NCBI GenBank assembly: GCA_963402885.1
Contig: OY727094.1
Span: 17,982,501 to 18,046,500, forward strand
DNA length: 64,000 bases
DNA from: Antedon bifida
Lineage: Eukaryota; Echinodermata; Crinoidea; Comatulida; Antedonidae
Direction of reading: 5' to 3'
In this document: positions 45,776 through 58,712 of the stretch, piece after piece
Position numbering within the stretch: position 1 is the first letter of the stretch
Layout of the letters: every line of letters starts with the position of its first letter
Position numbers and translations under genes: made by a program
The notes under the pieces: model-generated
Told to the model about the DNA's origin: nothing
Databases searched by the model: none
The model's input: the letters and a program-made list of their open reading frames with translations, nothing else

Positions 45776-46310
45776 AGGGGGCGGATCCAGGATTTTGTGA
45801 AAGAGGGGAAGGGGGCGCAACTGTAAAGATTCACATCAACTCAGCCCAACCTTGGTTGAGGATGGGTTGAGGTACTAGCCTACTAAAATGGTAACATTTT
45901 CCCCATAGGCCTATTAAAAGCAATTAAAAGTAAAAGCGTCACAACAGGGCGCTTCAGGGTGCTTGTCCAAGGCCATCGACAGGACCTATGGCAAAGCGAA
46001 CTTTGTTAAATGACGCCCCAGATGGCTGGAAATGGTACTCTCGCACATAAAATTCATGATAAATGGCACCTCTAATTTTCAGGAAAAGACACTCTCATAT
46101 GTACAGTAGCATGCTACCAATGAGCAAAACAATCATACTTTTCCCTCCAATAAACACACATGACTAATTGCAGGACGATATAACATTTTGTTGCCGATTT
46201 CATTCACTCAGTATTTAGTTTTTATTGCGTTGCGTTCAAGTTCATTGCGAACGTACATCTAGGGGAAGCCCCGAAAAAAGCGCAAAATTTAATGCTTATT
46301 ATAGCTCAAT
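45776..46310. repeat. GGGGCGGATCCAGG-starting interspersed repeat
   Basis: It starts with AGGGGGCGGATCCAGGATTT, a typical DNA-element end, and includes AAATGGCACCTCTAATTTTC, GACACTCTCAT and a TTTAATGCTTATTATAG end. An inverted relative is at 54395-54770 and a decayed one at 661-960. Open frames are not conserved between copies. It is probably a non-autonomous DNA transposon. Confidence 0.6.
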
Positions 46311-46684
46311 ATTTATTTACATAAATTTGTTGAAGAAATTAAATATATAAATATAAATAGGTATTGACAGTTGGGTGGGTGGCCTAGAAAAAAAAATCGG
46401 TTGCTATAATGTATACTACAGTTACAGTTAGTGTACTATACTATTAAATATCCTTTATGATGACGATCTGTAGTTAACCACAGCGTTCCATTTTTGACTT
46501 ATCTACACTTTTATTTATGCTTACTGACTGTCAGCTAAACAATAGGTAGGCCTAGGGGTGGTTGTATGGCGGTGTCCTTTGTATGAATCGTTACTGCATT
46601 CTTACTTTGCTTGATAATAATAATAAATACACTAAGTCAGAAAACGACCTAACAAAAAATGATTCTGACACTTAGGAGTTTTAG

Positions 46685-47240
46685 AAGGTATACAATCTAC
46701 GACTTAATTGAAGAAATTACAACATCAGTTCTAATATTGGTTAAAGACACTAGATCTGCAATTGTTGCCGTTTTGTAAAAATAATATATAACTTTAAAAA
46801 CATTAAATGTGCATTTTATGGTTAATTATGATAAAAGAGAAAATTAATGCACTCCCTAAGTAGCTCGCTTTGAAAGTTCTAGATGTTTCTAGATCTAGCT
46901 TAGTTGGGCTTAGTTTTGTAGGCAAGACCAGGTATTTTAGCTGAAAAGTTACGGTTCTTTTATTTGTTTACCTTTTTATGTGACCGATCATCACCTCACA
47001 ATATGAAATATCAATCTGCACGCGATGCATGTTGGGATTTAAAACAGGCCGCTAAAATTATTAGAATCAATTTTTTTTGTATAGTAATAGTATTTATTTT
47101 TACAAAAAACCTAGGTCTATATATAGTGTCTTTAAGTTTATCAGATTTGTTTTTTCATTTTCAATAGACTGGTTTAAGATATTATTTTGTAGTTTAATAC
47201 AGAGAGGCACTGTGGGGATCAAGGGCTAGTTTTGGCAATG
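46685..47240. repeat. Direct repeat, copy B
   Basis: Second copy of the 45180-45365 sequence (GAAGGTATACAATCTACGAC ... CAGAGAGGCACTGTGGGGAT), with about 370 bp more between its conserved ends. Confidence 0.65.
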
Positions 47241-47724
47241 ATTTACTGGAAAATGTAAATCAGCCCACATACATGGTTCAGGCTAATGCTGGAAAATTTT
47301 AGGAATTATGGAATCTCTATGTGTCTGGAAATTGCACTATTATTCCAAACATTTTACTAGTACTGTTTTTATTCAGCTCTAGACCACCACGCCAATATCA
47401 TGTAACAAGTACAGCTGAACTCTGGGATTCCCTTTAAACTGCTTACTTACTTTATAAGTCAAGAAATTGCATTGCAAAATGAATTAAATCTCGGCATTTT
47501 TTAAATAGAATCGGTTGCCGTTCAAAAAAGCGTTTAATATGACAATTTTACATTTAACTCATACATTTTCGTTCAATTATTTAGAATTTCCTTTCAAAAT
47601 ATAATTTCTTCGTAAATCTGTATGCATGGTGACTAGATAAAAAACAATAAAGCCTAGAGATTGCACAGATTTTAGGCTCTGACATTCCTAATTAGGGGTG
47701 AAAGCAATTGCCCCTCCTATACTC
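47241..47724. other. Non-coding sequence, no gene seen
   Basis: Nothing recognised. Confidence 0.5.
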
Positions 47725-48090
47725 TTAAGGCCCATTTACACTAGGGCGATAACGATAAATAGATAAAACAGTTTTCGTTCTAGAACTATAGAATAATCAT
47801 TTATGCTGTATCTGATAAAAAAAAGTATTTTTAAAAATCTAATCAAATGACATCATGATCAATAAAAACAATAAAATCATTGTATTGTCCCGATATTAAT
47901 GGTTTAACTATTAAATCATGACGTCATTTGATTGGACGTGTGGAAATATTATTTTCATTAGAGGCAGCATAGATGATAATCCAGTTCTAGGATGAAAACT
48001 TTTTAAAATTCTTTTCTTTTTGAAAATGAAAAATGCATATTTATCTTTTTATTGTCAATCGTTATTGCCCTTGTGTAAATGGGCCTTTAA
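47725..48090. mobile_element. 366-bp MITE flanked by TTAA
   Basis: TTAAGGCCCATTTACACTAG at the left and the inverse of TTAAAGGCCCATTTACACAA at the right (ending 48090) form TIRs extending through GGGCGATAACGAT. TTAA at both ends is the target choice of piggyBac and Kolobok elements. The interior is A/T-rich and non-coding. Confidence 0.75.
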
Positions 48091-48244
48091 CCCCTTCCCA
48101 CAATTGTCATTTTTACATTTACAAAAATTGTTTGCTGCACTCAGATCCAAACAGTATTTCGGTGTTTATTTTCATTCATTTTATTTATCAGATTTGTAAA
48201 TAAATTAATCTGAAAATAGTTAGGGTAGTATTTCTTGCTTTAAT

Positions 48245-48530
48245 ATGAACTACAATGCAAACTTACAAATTACAGACTCAACTTGAAATCTTGATAACTA
48301 TACTGACTTTACCAATCAACTCAAAATTCAACCAATTTGTAGCACCAACTGCCTACCACTCCATACAGTCTATTTTCATATTTAGTGTTAATTCACATAA
48401 TATGCTTATTGACTTTAGCTATGATGTCACAACAACTTTGCACGGTCTATGCACTTCTTTCTGTTGATGTACAATTCACAATACTCTGTGGAATTTCCTT
48501 TAGAATTCCGTTATTAAATTTCTATAAAAC
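48245..48530. repeat. Diverged direct repeat, copy 1
   Basis: ACAATGCAAACTTACA, TAGCACCAACTGCCTAC and CGGTCTATGCACTT occur in the same order about 1.05 kb to the right at 49305-49590. This is an old local tandem duplication. Confidence 0.6.
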
Positions 48531-49304
48531 CCCTAAGAAGTACTAGAGGGAAACAGTTTTTATTAGTAAATAATTGCTATTTTAGGCAAAAAAAATAAAT
48601 AGTATTTTAATTTAATTATACTACACATTTTAGGAAAATTCTCGGTATGGTAACTACAGGACTGAAAGTTAAGACAGAAAAAATAATAAAACATTTAACA
48701 CATTAGATCTAGTATACCAATTGATTTCTGTAGGTCTGTTGGTATACTAGATCTAACCTGTTACCTGTTTAAAAAACTGACAAACCAACAGGAATAAATT
48801 ATATATAAATTAAATTAAATTATTATAGTATAGGCCTAACTTTACATTGACTAAGAAGTATACAATTTTATCAGGCTATCAAACATGATATGTTAAAGGA
48901 AATAGAGTTAAACTATATTAAAGTGTTCTCCTAAATCTACATACTGTTGATCATTTTCTCTTTTAGGCTTTATGTTGTTTTTTTCTATGCTGGTATTAAC
49001 AACAGTTGTTTCTATTAGCTAGCACTGTCTGAATTTAATAAAACTGTCAATCATGAGCAAAACTAACACAAAATGTAAGTTTAACGTTAAATCTTTAAAC
49101 ATAGACATATCCTGTTGTAACAACCCATTTAATTTTCTTCTCTTGTATCCAAACATTTCAATTCTCAACCAGCTTATTTCAGCTTCCTTCTTCCTTAAAA
49201 CTCTTACTCTTAATAATCAAAATTATAAAATAATAAAATAAAATTTATAAAATGTATCTATAAAACCAGCAATATACTGTATTTCTTACTGTACTTACAT
49301 AACA

Positions 49305-49590
49305 TCTACATTGCAAACTTACATATTATTGGCTAAACTGGAATAATCTGGTAATTCACAATAACTGGACTGACTTTCTAGTTGTCTGAAATCAATCAAT
49401 TCATAGCACCAACTGTCTACTCTTTAGAGTATATTTCTATTATATAGTATTCACAATGAATAGTACCTAACTTTGATATTACAAAAACGTGTCCACGGTC
49501 TATGCACTTATTAAATATAGAAGCACAATACACAAGTATTCTATTGAATTTCACTTTAGAATTCTATACAATTCATTTACAAAACTCCTA
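49305..49590. repeat. Diverged direct repeat, copy 2
   Basis: Partner of 48245-48530, with ACATTGCAAACTTACA, TAGCACCAACTGTCTAC and CGGTCTATGCACTT. Confidence 0.6.
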
Positions 49591-51803
49591 CACATGATTT
49601 CCTTTGGATTGTTCTTTGGTTCTTGTTGTATAGTGGGTTATACAATGGTTTAGCTTTTACAGCAATCTAATCAACCTGGACTGTAAGACTTTTCATGGTG
49701 TAGTGGTATTTTCAATGGAGTCATTCGTTTATTCGTTTATGAATACTGGTGCACATTTACCCCACTCAGGGAATACAATCATGGAGGAAGTCTGTTTAAA
49801 GCCCCATTCCTTATGTTTTTTAGATCTAATTTAATAAGGTCACAAATTACATTCATCTTATCCTATTGCGATAACTTGTTTTGTCTTTAAACGGTTAAAA
49901 TTGAGAAAAATAGCCGATTCAAATAAATTTAGTACTGCATTGTTTTCCTCTTTTTATCGTATTACAATAGAACGTACATTTAAGACAAGGAATGACCTGG
50001 TTTCATGTTTTTAAACTTGTTAATATCAAAACACTTAGGGAATGGGACTTTGAGGATGGGATACCTTCCATCAGTGGTTTACATCAAAACAATTGCGGCA
50101 CACACTGTATAGTAATAGACTAATGTATCACTTTTGCTACTGAGATATTTAATGGATTTATTCCTTAAGTTGTAGGTATTCAATCTTAAAATTCAAAATT
50201 AAAAGTCTTCTTGCATACCTCGCCAGTCGGAAAACTGCTGTGATATACTGCTGTTACAGTAAGAAAGACAGGTAGTAGTACCTAAATCTCAGCTAGCTAG
50301 CTAGCTAGGCCCTAGTGAGGGCGGATCGGGGGCTTAACTTTAGCCTACATACTTACTTACTACACAGCCTACTATAAGGCTAAACTCATTCTTGTCTTGC
50401 TAGCTTAATAATTATTAATAGGCTTAGGCCCCTGTATTAGAATGGCCTATTGTTATCCTGTGAACAACAGTCACTGATGCTTTACTTTACCACCATCAAA
50501 TATGTAATAAATTATTACCGGTAACTAAAGTTCAAAATATGTCAACAGTCATGGCTCCTGAAAACTTTTTTGTGCCCACACGTACACGCGTCCTACGACC
50601 TCTGCCGACGACTACCAGTACTTAAAGAGATGACCTGGAATCTTAAAAATACGTACCTGGGAAATTACTGAAATGACGTAATGTTAAAGGGGGATTCTGG
50701 GTTTGAAATTGCTTTTAAATATCGTTTATTTATTAAATAAAAAATATTATAACAATATAGACATGTCAGAATGAAGAAGTAATAACGAGAAATTAAAAAA
50801 ATTAAATTTCATATACATTTTAGGGTAAATTCATGGAAAGTCTGTTTTTCAGCAGCTTAGGGAAGCTCATTAATATTCATGAGATATTCACAAAATCACG
50901 TCATCAGTGGATTCCAAACTCGCGACGTCAAGCTTGTACGTTGTGTTTGTCAACTTGCATCCCTCTCCCCTGTCAAACGACGACCACCCGATCATTGTGA
51001 AATACATTTTTTTGTAGATTTTCTAAGCTAGGCCTAAAGTGTAATAATAACAGTAGTAGCATATATTTATTTGACATTTAATGAAATACAAAATTTAGTA
51101 CAGATTACGGAGTCATAAATTATACTATTTTTATACCTCGAATAGTAATAATAATAATAACTTTATTGAACAGACGCTTTTAAAACAGCGGCACACGTTT
51201 TATGACGGTGCGTTCATAAGTTTAAAGAAAAAAAGAAAAGGAAATGAATTATACAATAGTGAAAAAGTACAACACTTAACTTTTGATGGAGTATAGGCCT
51301 ACTGTATATAAGTATATTTCATTATTATTATTATTTATGTTCTTGTTAATACTGTATTATTATGAACGTTAATTGTAATTTATTTACAGTGGTACTATTT
51401 TTATTATTATTTATGTTTTCCTAATTATTTTTATACTTTAGTCTTATTTTTAGTATTTTATTAACATTTTTATCTTAGAAAAATCATGATTTATGTTTTG
51501 AGAGTTAAAATGAATATAAATTTTTAAGAAGAAACCTCCATGTAACAGTTAAGTGTTGTTTACAGTGATAAAATAATTAATAATATGAAAGGCCTAAAAT
51601 AAACCAAACTTAGCATTTGTAAAAATTAACAAATTAAAGTATGAAGTTAAACATAAGAAAATAAACATTTAAAATCAACGAATACAGTAAACACAAATAG
51701 TAATTTTAAAAAGATTTACAGAGATGTACACCAGTCTTTCTCTATACATTAAATACAATAATAGCGAAAATTAATAAACAAAATTATAAAGCAACAATGC
51801 AAA
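49591..51803. other. Non-coding sequence, no gene seen
   Basis: A GGGGGATTCTGGGTTTGAAA block near 50693 resembles a DNA-element end but no partner end was found. An (AAT)n-type retroposon tail in minus orientation is visible near 51145-51170 (AATAATAATAATAACTTTATT). Part of 51600-51803 may be the 3' untranslated region of the LINE to the right. Confidence 0.4.
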
Positions 51804-52949
51804 TTAGCTATTTTTTAACTCGGATCTTTTTTTCCAGGCAACTTTAAGAAAATTCTTACAGTATTTGTCAAATGCTGTCAAGACAGCTTTACTAGGATCC
51901 AAGTTAATATCCCCCCCTAAAACTATAGTAGTTTTTCCATTAACATCAGCATTTATAAAATGTTCCCATGTTGCAGACTCATCCAAATTTTCAAGGTCAT
52001 TATTTAGCTTCACTAATTGGATCTCCCTTATAGCATTAAAAGCTTGGCAATTAAATAAAAAGTGTTGTACATTTTCTATTTCACCACTCTGACATAAAGT
52101 GCAGTGGCCAGATATTTCTTTAGACCATTTACAGGTTCGTCCATCTAGAGGTAAAGTGTTGGATCTTAATTTAAATTTTAAGCTTGCACCTTTCTTTTAG
52201 TTTGGAGTAATCTTCAAGGGATGACTTTTGGTTTATATTATTTAACCAATCCAAAGTGTATGCATCTGCAACATGATCATCTATGGTTTTAACAGAGAAT
52301 GAATTAAAAGTATAATTTTCAGTATCAAAAACTTGTTCAAACATATTTAAGTCTTGGCATTTATCTAAAGTTTCTTTACATAAAGCTAAAAAATTGTATT
52401 TTAAAGAATCAAAATCACTGTTAAGTTGAAACATGCAATGGAGTGAAATATTAGGCCATCTATTTACATTCATATTTATAACACGTTTGAGGTATTTGAT
52501 TTTAGTAATTTCATGTGTTTTTGATAATGGACTCCATCCTAGATCACCATATAGTGCCTGTTGCGGTGTGCATCTCGGAGCTTTTAGCAGGAATCTGGCC
52601 ATTTGTAGCTGTAATTTTTCTAAGTTGTAAATATCGCTTTTTGAATTACAGTGCCATACACCACATGCATAGTTAATCGAGGGAAGTGCAATTGTTTTCC
52701 ATAGGATATTCCCGAAATAGACCCTATTGAAATCATCAAGATTTCCTATTATACCTTTAATATATGCGATTAAACGATTTCCTTTTTGGATAACATGTTG
52801 GTAGTGACCATGCTCTTTTTGATTTGCACAAATTATTACACCTAGATATTTATAATTGTTTACCTCAGTTATAAATTCATCTCCAATTTTCCATTTTTTA
52901 TCACGATTGACACGTTTAATAGTACAGATCGTATATCGGCTTCACGTAC
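51804..52949 (-). pseudogene. LINE protein C-terminal region, frameshifted
   Basis: On the minus strand a continuous frame from about 52949 reads KYLGVIICANQKEHGHY, then LPSINYACGVWHCNS, then ARFLLKAPRCTPQQALYGDL and GWSPLS, the post-RT (thumb/connection) region of a non-LTR retrotransposon. It stops at 52171 (CKLKI). One base later in frame it continues as LRSNTLPLDGRTCKWSKE and the zinc motif CTLCQSGEIENVQHFLFNC (CX2CX7-8HX4C), ending at 51804. So there is a one-base frameshift near 52172. The RT catalytic part is missing (5' truncation near 52950). Clade not assigned. Confidence 0.7.
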
Positions 52950-54394
52950 TAGGCTAGGCCTAGCCTAAATCATTTTATTCATGGGTGAGAGCCATTTCTG
53001 ACTAGGGATTCCATGCCACGATGGCTACGTTAAAACATTGGGGCCATCATGGGCCTAGCTAGCCTACTACTAAACGATTGGCCCATAAATAACAAAACTC
53101 AGTGGATTCCAAACCCATCCTATCAACCAAACTCCTAAACAATCTAAACCTAAAGCGTTCTACAAAATCGGCTGTAAATATTGAGGCAAAACAAGGTCCG
53201 ATCGCCGTCCGATGAAAAATTCATTTTTATTTATCCACTATAAACTTTACAAAAGTGTTGTTTTAAACCACACTCCAAATAAAACATAGAAAAGAATGAT
53301 AGGACATTTGCAGAAAGAAGCAAACTTTGCTCTGCTACCGGTATAACACGGTTCAAATTTCGGAACGTCTATAAATTACTACGGAAATTCGGCCTAATAT
53401 TTACGAACGTACGGAAATGAAGATAAATATGGTACTACACGCATCGGAAATACAGAATACGCACAATTATGATTTGGCCTAAAAATTGGCCTTAGATTAT
53501 GGAAAACCCCCGGCAAAACGCAATAATTATGGACAAATCGATTATTAGCCTTGGCAATATGCCTAATATTTAAAAGGAATGAATATAGGCTATATTTCGT
53601 TTGTCGATGAATTTTTGAATGATTGATCCATTAGAGGTAATCTGTGATGGCTCTAGTAACACTGCTATGCGTGGGTAATTTGTGAATAACGTAGTATGCT
53701 ACATACACGAGCCTAGATAGGGAAGATCTGTACTGTCGTTCATTGCGAGAGGAGGGGGAAGTCCGGTAATGTGTCATGAAAAATGTAACAAGCCAGAGAT
53801 GAAATAAAATCACTAACATTTAGCTGATTGTCGTTGTTTTAGTCGTCGTCAGAAGTTTATCGACCGACATCTATTTCTCATGTGTTGAGCGTTTCTTTAA
53901 TTGAATAATTTTGGATTTTCAGTAAATTGCCAATGGTTTATTCAAAGTCAAACTGTAACTAATCCCTCACTATTCAATCAAAATGTTATTGTTATACTAC
54001 TATATTGTTGAAAAATGGATTGCGTGACATGAAAATGGATTGATAGTAAAACGTAACAAAGATACGTTCTTGTCTGGTTATTAGGTATTCATGCTCCGAT
54101 GAAGCAGAGGATTATTTTTGTAGCGTTCCATTTAAAATGAAAAGAAATATTTTGGTTGTGAAGGTCGTTTTAACAATAAAAATATCAAAACATTCAACAA
54201 TAATAAAATGCCCTGCAACCCTGTAACTACTTTATGACTAAGCCTATCAAGTTCCGGGTCCGGATGGATATTGTATACGATGAAATGGAACTCAATTTTA
54301 ATTTAGTGGCAGAAACAACATTTAGTATGAAATTAAGGCTGTTGCCCGGGCCACAAGGGAAACACCCCTGGGTCCGCCCCTGGCTATAATAAGC
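52950..54394. other. Non-coding sequence, no gene seen
   Basis: No exon recognised. Near 54355-54382 there is an ACCCCTGGGTCCGCCCCTGG sequence like the terminus of a DNA element. Confidence 0.45.
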
Positions 54395-54770
54395 ATTGAA
54401 TTTGCCTTCTCGGCGCAAATTGTGCTTTTTTGGGGGGGCTTGTGACTTGAACGCAAAACAAAATACCGAGTGAATGATCAAGCAATCGGCGGTGGTTCCG
54501 CACACAGAGCACGCGCATCTAACATACGGCGGCAACAAATGTTATCGTGAGGAGGAGGAAAAAAGTACGATCGTTTTGTTCAATCGTAGCATGCTGCATG
54601 AGAGTGTTTTTCCGGCCAATTAGAGGTGCCATTTATCATGAATGTTATGTACGAGAGTACCATTTCCGGCCATCAAGGGGTGTCACTAAATTCGCCTCAG
54701 ACCCCACCCGCGGCGCAGTGACCCAAATACTTATTGTCCGAACCCCCCCTTGACAGATCCTGGCTACGGC
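54395..54770. repeat. Inverted copy of the 45776-46310 repeat
   Basis: TATAATAAGCATTGAATTT, GAGAGTGTTTTTCCGGCCAA and TAGAGGTGCCATTTATCATG are inverse counterparts of blocks in 45776-46310. It ends near a GATCCTGGCTACGGCCCTG terminus. It accounts for the overlapping frames in this stretch. Confidence 0.6.
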
Positions 54771-55161
54771 CCTGTTTACTCTCCAAAAAAGCGGATACTG
54801 CATCAAGCAAGTAGACCAGGTAGTAGGAAGGAGACCTAGCCGATCCGGCCCAGTTAAAAATTGAGCTAGCTAGTGTAGTAGACCCTATGCGAATTGATAC
54901 CACCAGGCCTTTTACTATTAGGCTACACTTTTTAAAATTAGCAGGATATATATTTAAAGTTTTGTTTACTATTTATTTTCATCCTCATTCTCCAACCTAA
55001 ATAAAACTACATCGGTTCTAAGTCGTACATTTTCCATCGTTTTACTAATATTCCAAATATTTCGGGTCAATCTTGTTTAAAGCCACTCGTGCTTTTTTCC
55101 GCACTTCCGTATTAAGATTTTGATAATCGTAGATTTGGCGGCATGCTCATTATTTAGTAAT
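54771..55161. other. Non-coding sequence, no gene seen
   Basis: Nothing recognised. Confidence 0.5.
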
Positions 55162-55560
55162 TTAACCATGGTTAAGGAGAATTGATTTATCTTTTATGTA
55201 GAAAATTAGGTGTTCTAATAAGAGTATTGAATCGTAATATCCTATTGGGGGAATGGTACACCGGTAGCACCTCTTTAAAAACAGCTGTTTTGCTGTACTT
55301 AAAGTAAGATCATTTCGCCTTTGTTGTAGAAAGCATAGGCAGCTTGAGCATGTTACTTCATCAGTTTTCATAACAGTATACCTAGAATTAGTATGACATA
55401 TTTTTTGTACACCTTCGTTACTCATTTGATATTATGATCAGTAAGGGCACCATTCCATAACAGGTGCTCCACACTCCAAAACTGCTCTAACATAAGCTGT
55501 GTAAACAAGATCATTCCTATCAACATTAGCACGTCTGAGGATACAAGTGCGAATAAACTT
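55162..55560 (-). pseudogene. Decayed LINE RT C-terminal fragment
   Basis: The minus strand at about 55560-55445 reads CILRRANVDRNDLVYTAYVR and then AVLECGAPVMEWC, matching the LINE pattern LKR..V...DL...Y...IRPVLEYA.PVW. After frame disruption, 55425-55162 continues with a plausible LQQRRNDLTLSTAKQLF stretch. It is short, broken and without catalytic motifs. It belongs to the CR1/Jockey-like range but is too short to classify. Confidence 0.5.
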
Positions 55561-56446
55561 TAAGAGCTCTTGAAACAATCTCCTCAGTATTCGTATCACA
55601 CTTTCATTCTGAATAACAATATCGAGTAATTATGTTCAACACCTTTAATACTGTATTATTTAGTTCAAATTTAATAACATCAGGGTATGTTCAGACTCAC
55701 GGCGTTAAGGTGGCGTTATGTAAGCGGCGTACATATTGTTGTGTCTGAACTAGGCCGCGTTAGGGAGCTGTTACGCCGCGCCAGTGGCGTTAATAACCCT
55801 AGCAGGAGAGGGCAGATTTAATAACGCTAATCCAGTGATGCGTCAGTGATTTTAACCTTAACCAATGAAAACACATGGCCACGATTAGCAGGCCAACAGC
55901 ATACCATTCAAAAGTAGTATATCACTCGCCCAAATAGAACCAAAATGCACCAATTACTTTATACCAGATAAAAAAAAAACTCTCAAACTTAGCTAAATTT
56001 ATTCATGAAATTTTGTATTTGTTCTAGTTATTTGTTACTTTTCGCTATATCAATTATGTATAAGACCAAATATTAAGTCTGGAAGTGTTTAGTTATTTGT
56101 TTTTGTACAATATTGAAAGAATGTTCTTTCATACCCTGAAAAATGGTCGATAAAGGTGTAAGTCATTGTCCTTGTACAGCAAGATAGCTAAACGTCAAAC
56201 TATCAGGTTTTCAATTGTAAAGAACTGTACAGTTGACGTCAGCGATATGATATTTTCATAAATGAAATACATTAATCAGATAATTGTTCGTGTATTAATT
56301 ATTTTTGCATCATAATAGAACAATAGTTCCATTGAAATAAATCAATTGACACGTACGGCGTAAGAATGGTGTGGCTTACGCAAGCGGTAAGGTAATCCAT
56401 GGATTAAAATGCTCATGTGTTCACACGTACGGCGTTCGTTATATTT

Positions 56447-58287
56447 ATTTATTCAGGTAAATAAAAAATATTACAAAAAGCAGAACAAGTCTAAAATTAT
56501 TGTTCATAATTATTTTTTATTATAAAAAGCTAAACATTACAGAAAAACAGATTCATGACGAAAAAAATACATAAAATAACAATATGCATAACAAATAAAT
56601 ATACTGCTTATTAATCATTAACATTTATCCAAAAAACCGTATTGCAATGTCATAAAAAATAGATAATTTCTTCATTCATTTTATCAGTACGAAGTATCAT
56701 TAATTAGGTTCACTAGTATTTTAAATATATTTATCAAAGTTTTAATTTATTTTTAGCATTATATACAGTAGTATTAATTAAAATGTATTTATTTATTTAC
56801 TTAGAAGAATCCTATATAGCATGCAGAATGTCCATCAAGAAAAAACACATAAAAGAGGTCGCTCCATTAAAAAGAAAATATTTATACTGTAAACATCAAA
56901 AAGTTATTTAAAACATAAAAAACAGTGCATCTTATTGAGAGTTAGGCAGCTCAACAATATAAGGTACAGCAGACCGTTTATATCTGTCGGCTAGAAAATA
57001 GTGTAAACACTAATCAAGTCCAGCCCCTTTTACATAAATTATACTTAACTAAATTTTACAACTATGGGCAATAATTTCTTTAACACAGGCCTAAAAATAA
57101 AAACTTAATAAGTTAAAACAATCCCATTTATATATTTTAAAATTTAAATATTACTACACTTTTTCATAAATAAGATATATAAAATAAATAATTATACAAC
57201 TAAAGTAAGAATTGCTTTAATTTCCGTTTAAATATAATTTTAGAGTCATGTTTAATATTTTCTGGTATCTCGTTCCATGAATTAGCACCAGAATATCGGA
57301 CAGAAAATTGACCAACATTACTTTTGTATTTTGGAATGGCAAGATTTCCCCTTGCTTGAAATCTCGTTGAGTGACGATGCTGGGCATGTGAAAAATATTC
57401 TGGAATTCCCACGGGAAACCTGCCATTAATACTGTCATGAACAAATAAAACTAACTGAAATGTATGTTGCTTATAAATATTTAGTATCCCCAGTTGTGTA
57501 AATAATGATGACGTATGTGCTAATCTATCAGAGTGTGTTATAGTGCGTACAATTCGTTTTTGGTTGAGGTGTATAGGTTTTAAGTTTGTTGTATATGTGT
57601 TCCCCCATGCCTCTAGAGCATATGATATATGGGGTAGGATAAAACAATTGTATAAGAGTAATAAAATTGACTGAGGTACAAAATTTCTCAGTTTATAGAG
57701 CACACCTGCCTTGGAACTAACAATTTTGTTGACCTTATTAATTTGATTTTTCCATGTGAGTTTATTGTCAAGTGTGACCCCCATATACACGGTTGATTCT
57801 ACTTCGTCAATTTCTGTTCCTTTAACATGTATTGCTCCGTTAGTTTTAATAACCGTGTGTTTACCACGGAAAATTATATACTCTGTCTTTTTTGTATTAA
57901 TGGTTAATTTATTTAAATCACACCAGTCCACAATATTTTTAAATTTGCTATCTATATACTGCATGTCAATATCATCGTGTGGATTAAAAGTATGGAACAA
58001 ACTGGTATCGTCTGCAAATAAACGAATATCAAAGTAGTCAGTCACATGTGCAATATCATTGACATATATAAGGAACAATGTAGGCCCCAATACTGACCCT
58101 TGGGGTACACCGCAACGTATGGAAAGTTCATTTGAATCAATACCATTTATACTCACATATTGTTTTCTGTTATATAGGTAATTTTTTAAAAAAGCCAATG
58201 GTAACCCCCGAATCCCGTATGAATATAATTTATTTATTAGAATGCTATGGTTCACCGTGTCGAAGGCTTTTTTCAGATCCAAGAATA
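56447..58287 (-). mobile_element. 5'-truncated CR1-like LINE
   Basis: The minus strand has the RT fragment (57200-58282), about 750 bp of 3' untranslated sequence and a TTACCTGAATAAATAAATA terminus at 56447-56465, a short repeated tail as in CR1/L2 elements. It begins abruptly at RT motif A, as usual for 5' truncation. Confidence 0.7.
57200..58282 (-). pseudogene. LINE reverse transcriptase, C-terminal two thirds
   Basis: About 360 residues are open from the truncation point to a stop at 57200. They begin at RT motif A (LDLKKAFDTVNHSIL), then GVPQGSVLGPTLFLIYVND, the catalytic LFADDTSLF, a YMGVTLDNKLTWKNQI thumb motif, ILPHISYALEAWGNTY, and a C-terminal SGANSWNEIPENIKH block typical of CR1-group proteins. 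Endonuclease and RT motifs 0-2 are missing, so it cannot act. The frame has no stops, so insertion is fairly recent. Its sequence differs clearly from the ORF2 at 13154-16150, so it is a different family. Confidence 0.8.
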
Positions 58288-58446
58288 GTCAGCACTTGAT
58301 TTCTAAATCAATTCTTTCCTGAAAAACACTCTGCTCTTGGCCATTTTTTACTTTTATTTCACCCTAAACAATTCATGTGCTTTTAGATCGAAGAGCAGAG
58401 AACAGCTAAATAGCTTGTTTTTATATCAGCAATAAAATTTACAGTA

Positions 58447-58548
58447 AACAAGGCCAACAGCCATAAGTCGCGTGCTAAAACGCATAGTGATACCGGACCG
58501 ACAGACCGACCGACATAGTGAACTATAGAGTCGCGTCCACGCGACTAA
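58447..58548. repeat. Interspersed repeat with GACAGACCGACCGACATAGTG core
   Basis: AACAAGGCCAACAGCCATAA, GTGATACCGGACCGACAGAC and CATAGTGAACTATAG recur at 60453-60540. This copy continues into AGTCGCGTCCACGCGACTAA, which can fold on itself (AGTCGCGT / ACGCGACT). A short dispersed element of unknown class. Confidence 0.7.
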
Positions 58549-58712
58549 AAACAAGAATTAAGTGGTGAATATCTTGAAATAAGATCAAAACCATGCAAGC
58601 GTCATATTTATAAGTTAAGATGGGGAATGTAGCTGTCGTTAATAACGTCACGGACGTGGCGTTGTGAGTTGCATCAATAACGCCAAGGCTTAGTCATACG
58701 TGTGAACAGGCT

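Larger units (their letters stand above)
55684..58712. mobile_element. Candidate DNA element with GTTCA-ACGCCGT-type ends (contains a LINE)
   Basis: The left GTATGTTCAGACTCACGGCG and the inverse of the right end (GCCTGTTCACACGTATGAC ... GGCGTTA) resemble each other, and further ACACGTACGGCGTAAG-like sequences lie at 56350-56440. The match is imperfect and no target duplication was confirmed. If real, the element was later entered by the LINE at 56447-58287. Confidence 0.3.

Noticed and set aside
50500-50700. Possible non-coding first exon of the ankyrin gene (CAG|GTACGT donor on the minus strand near 50656)
   Set aside because: A single good donor is weak evidence 6 kb from the next exon; no promoter element or second signal supports it.
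54227-54903. Several frames on both strands
   Set aside because: They fall on interspersed repeat sequence (54395-54770) and transposon-end sequence, and are not conserved in the other copies.
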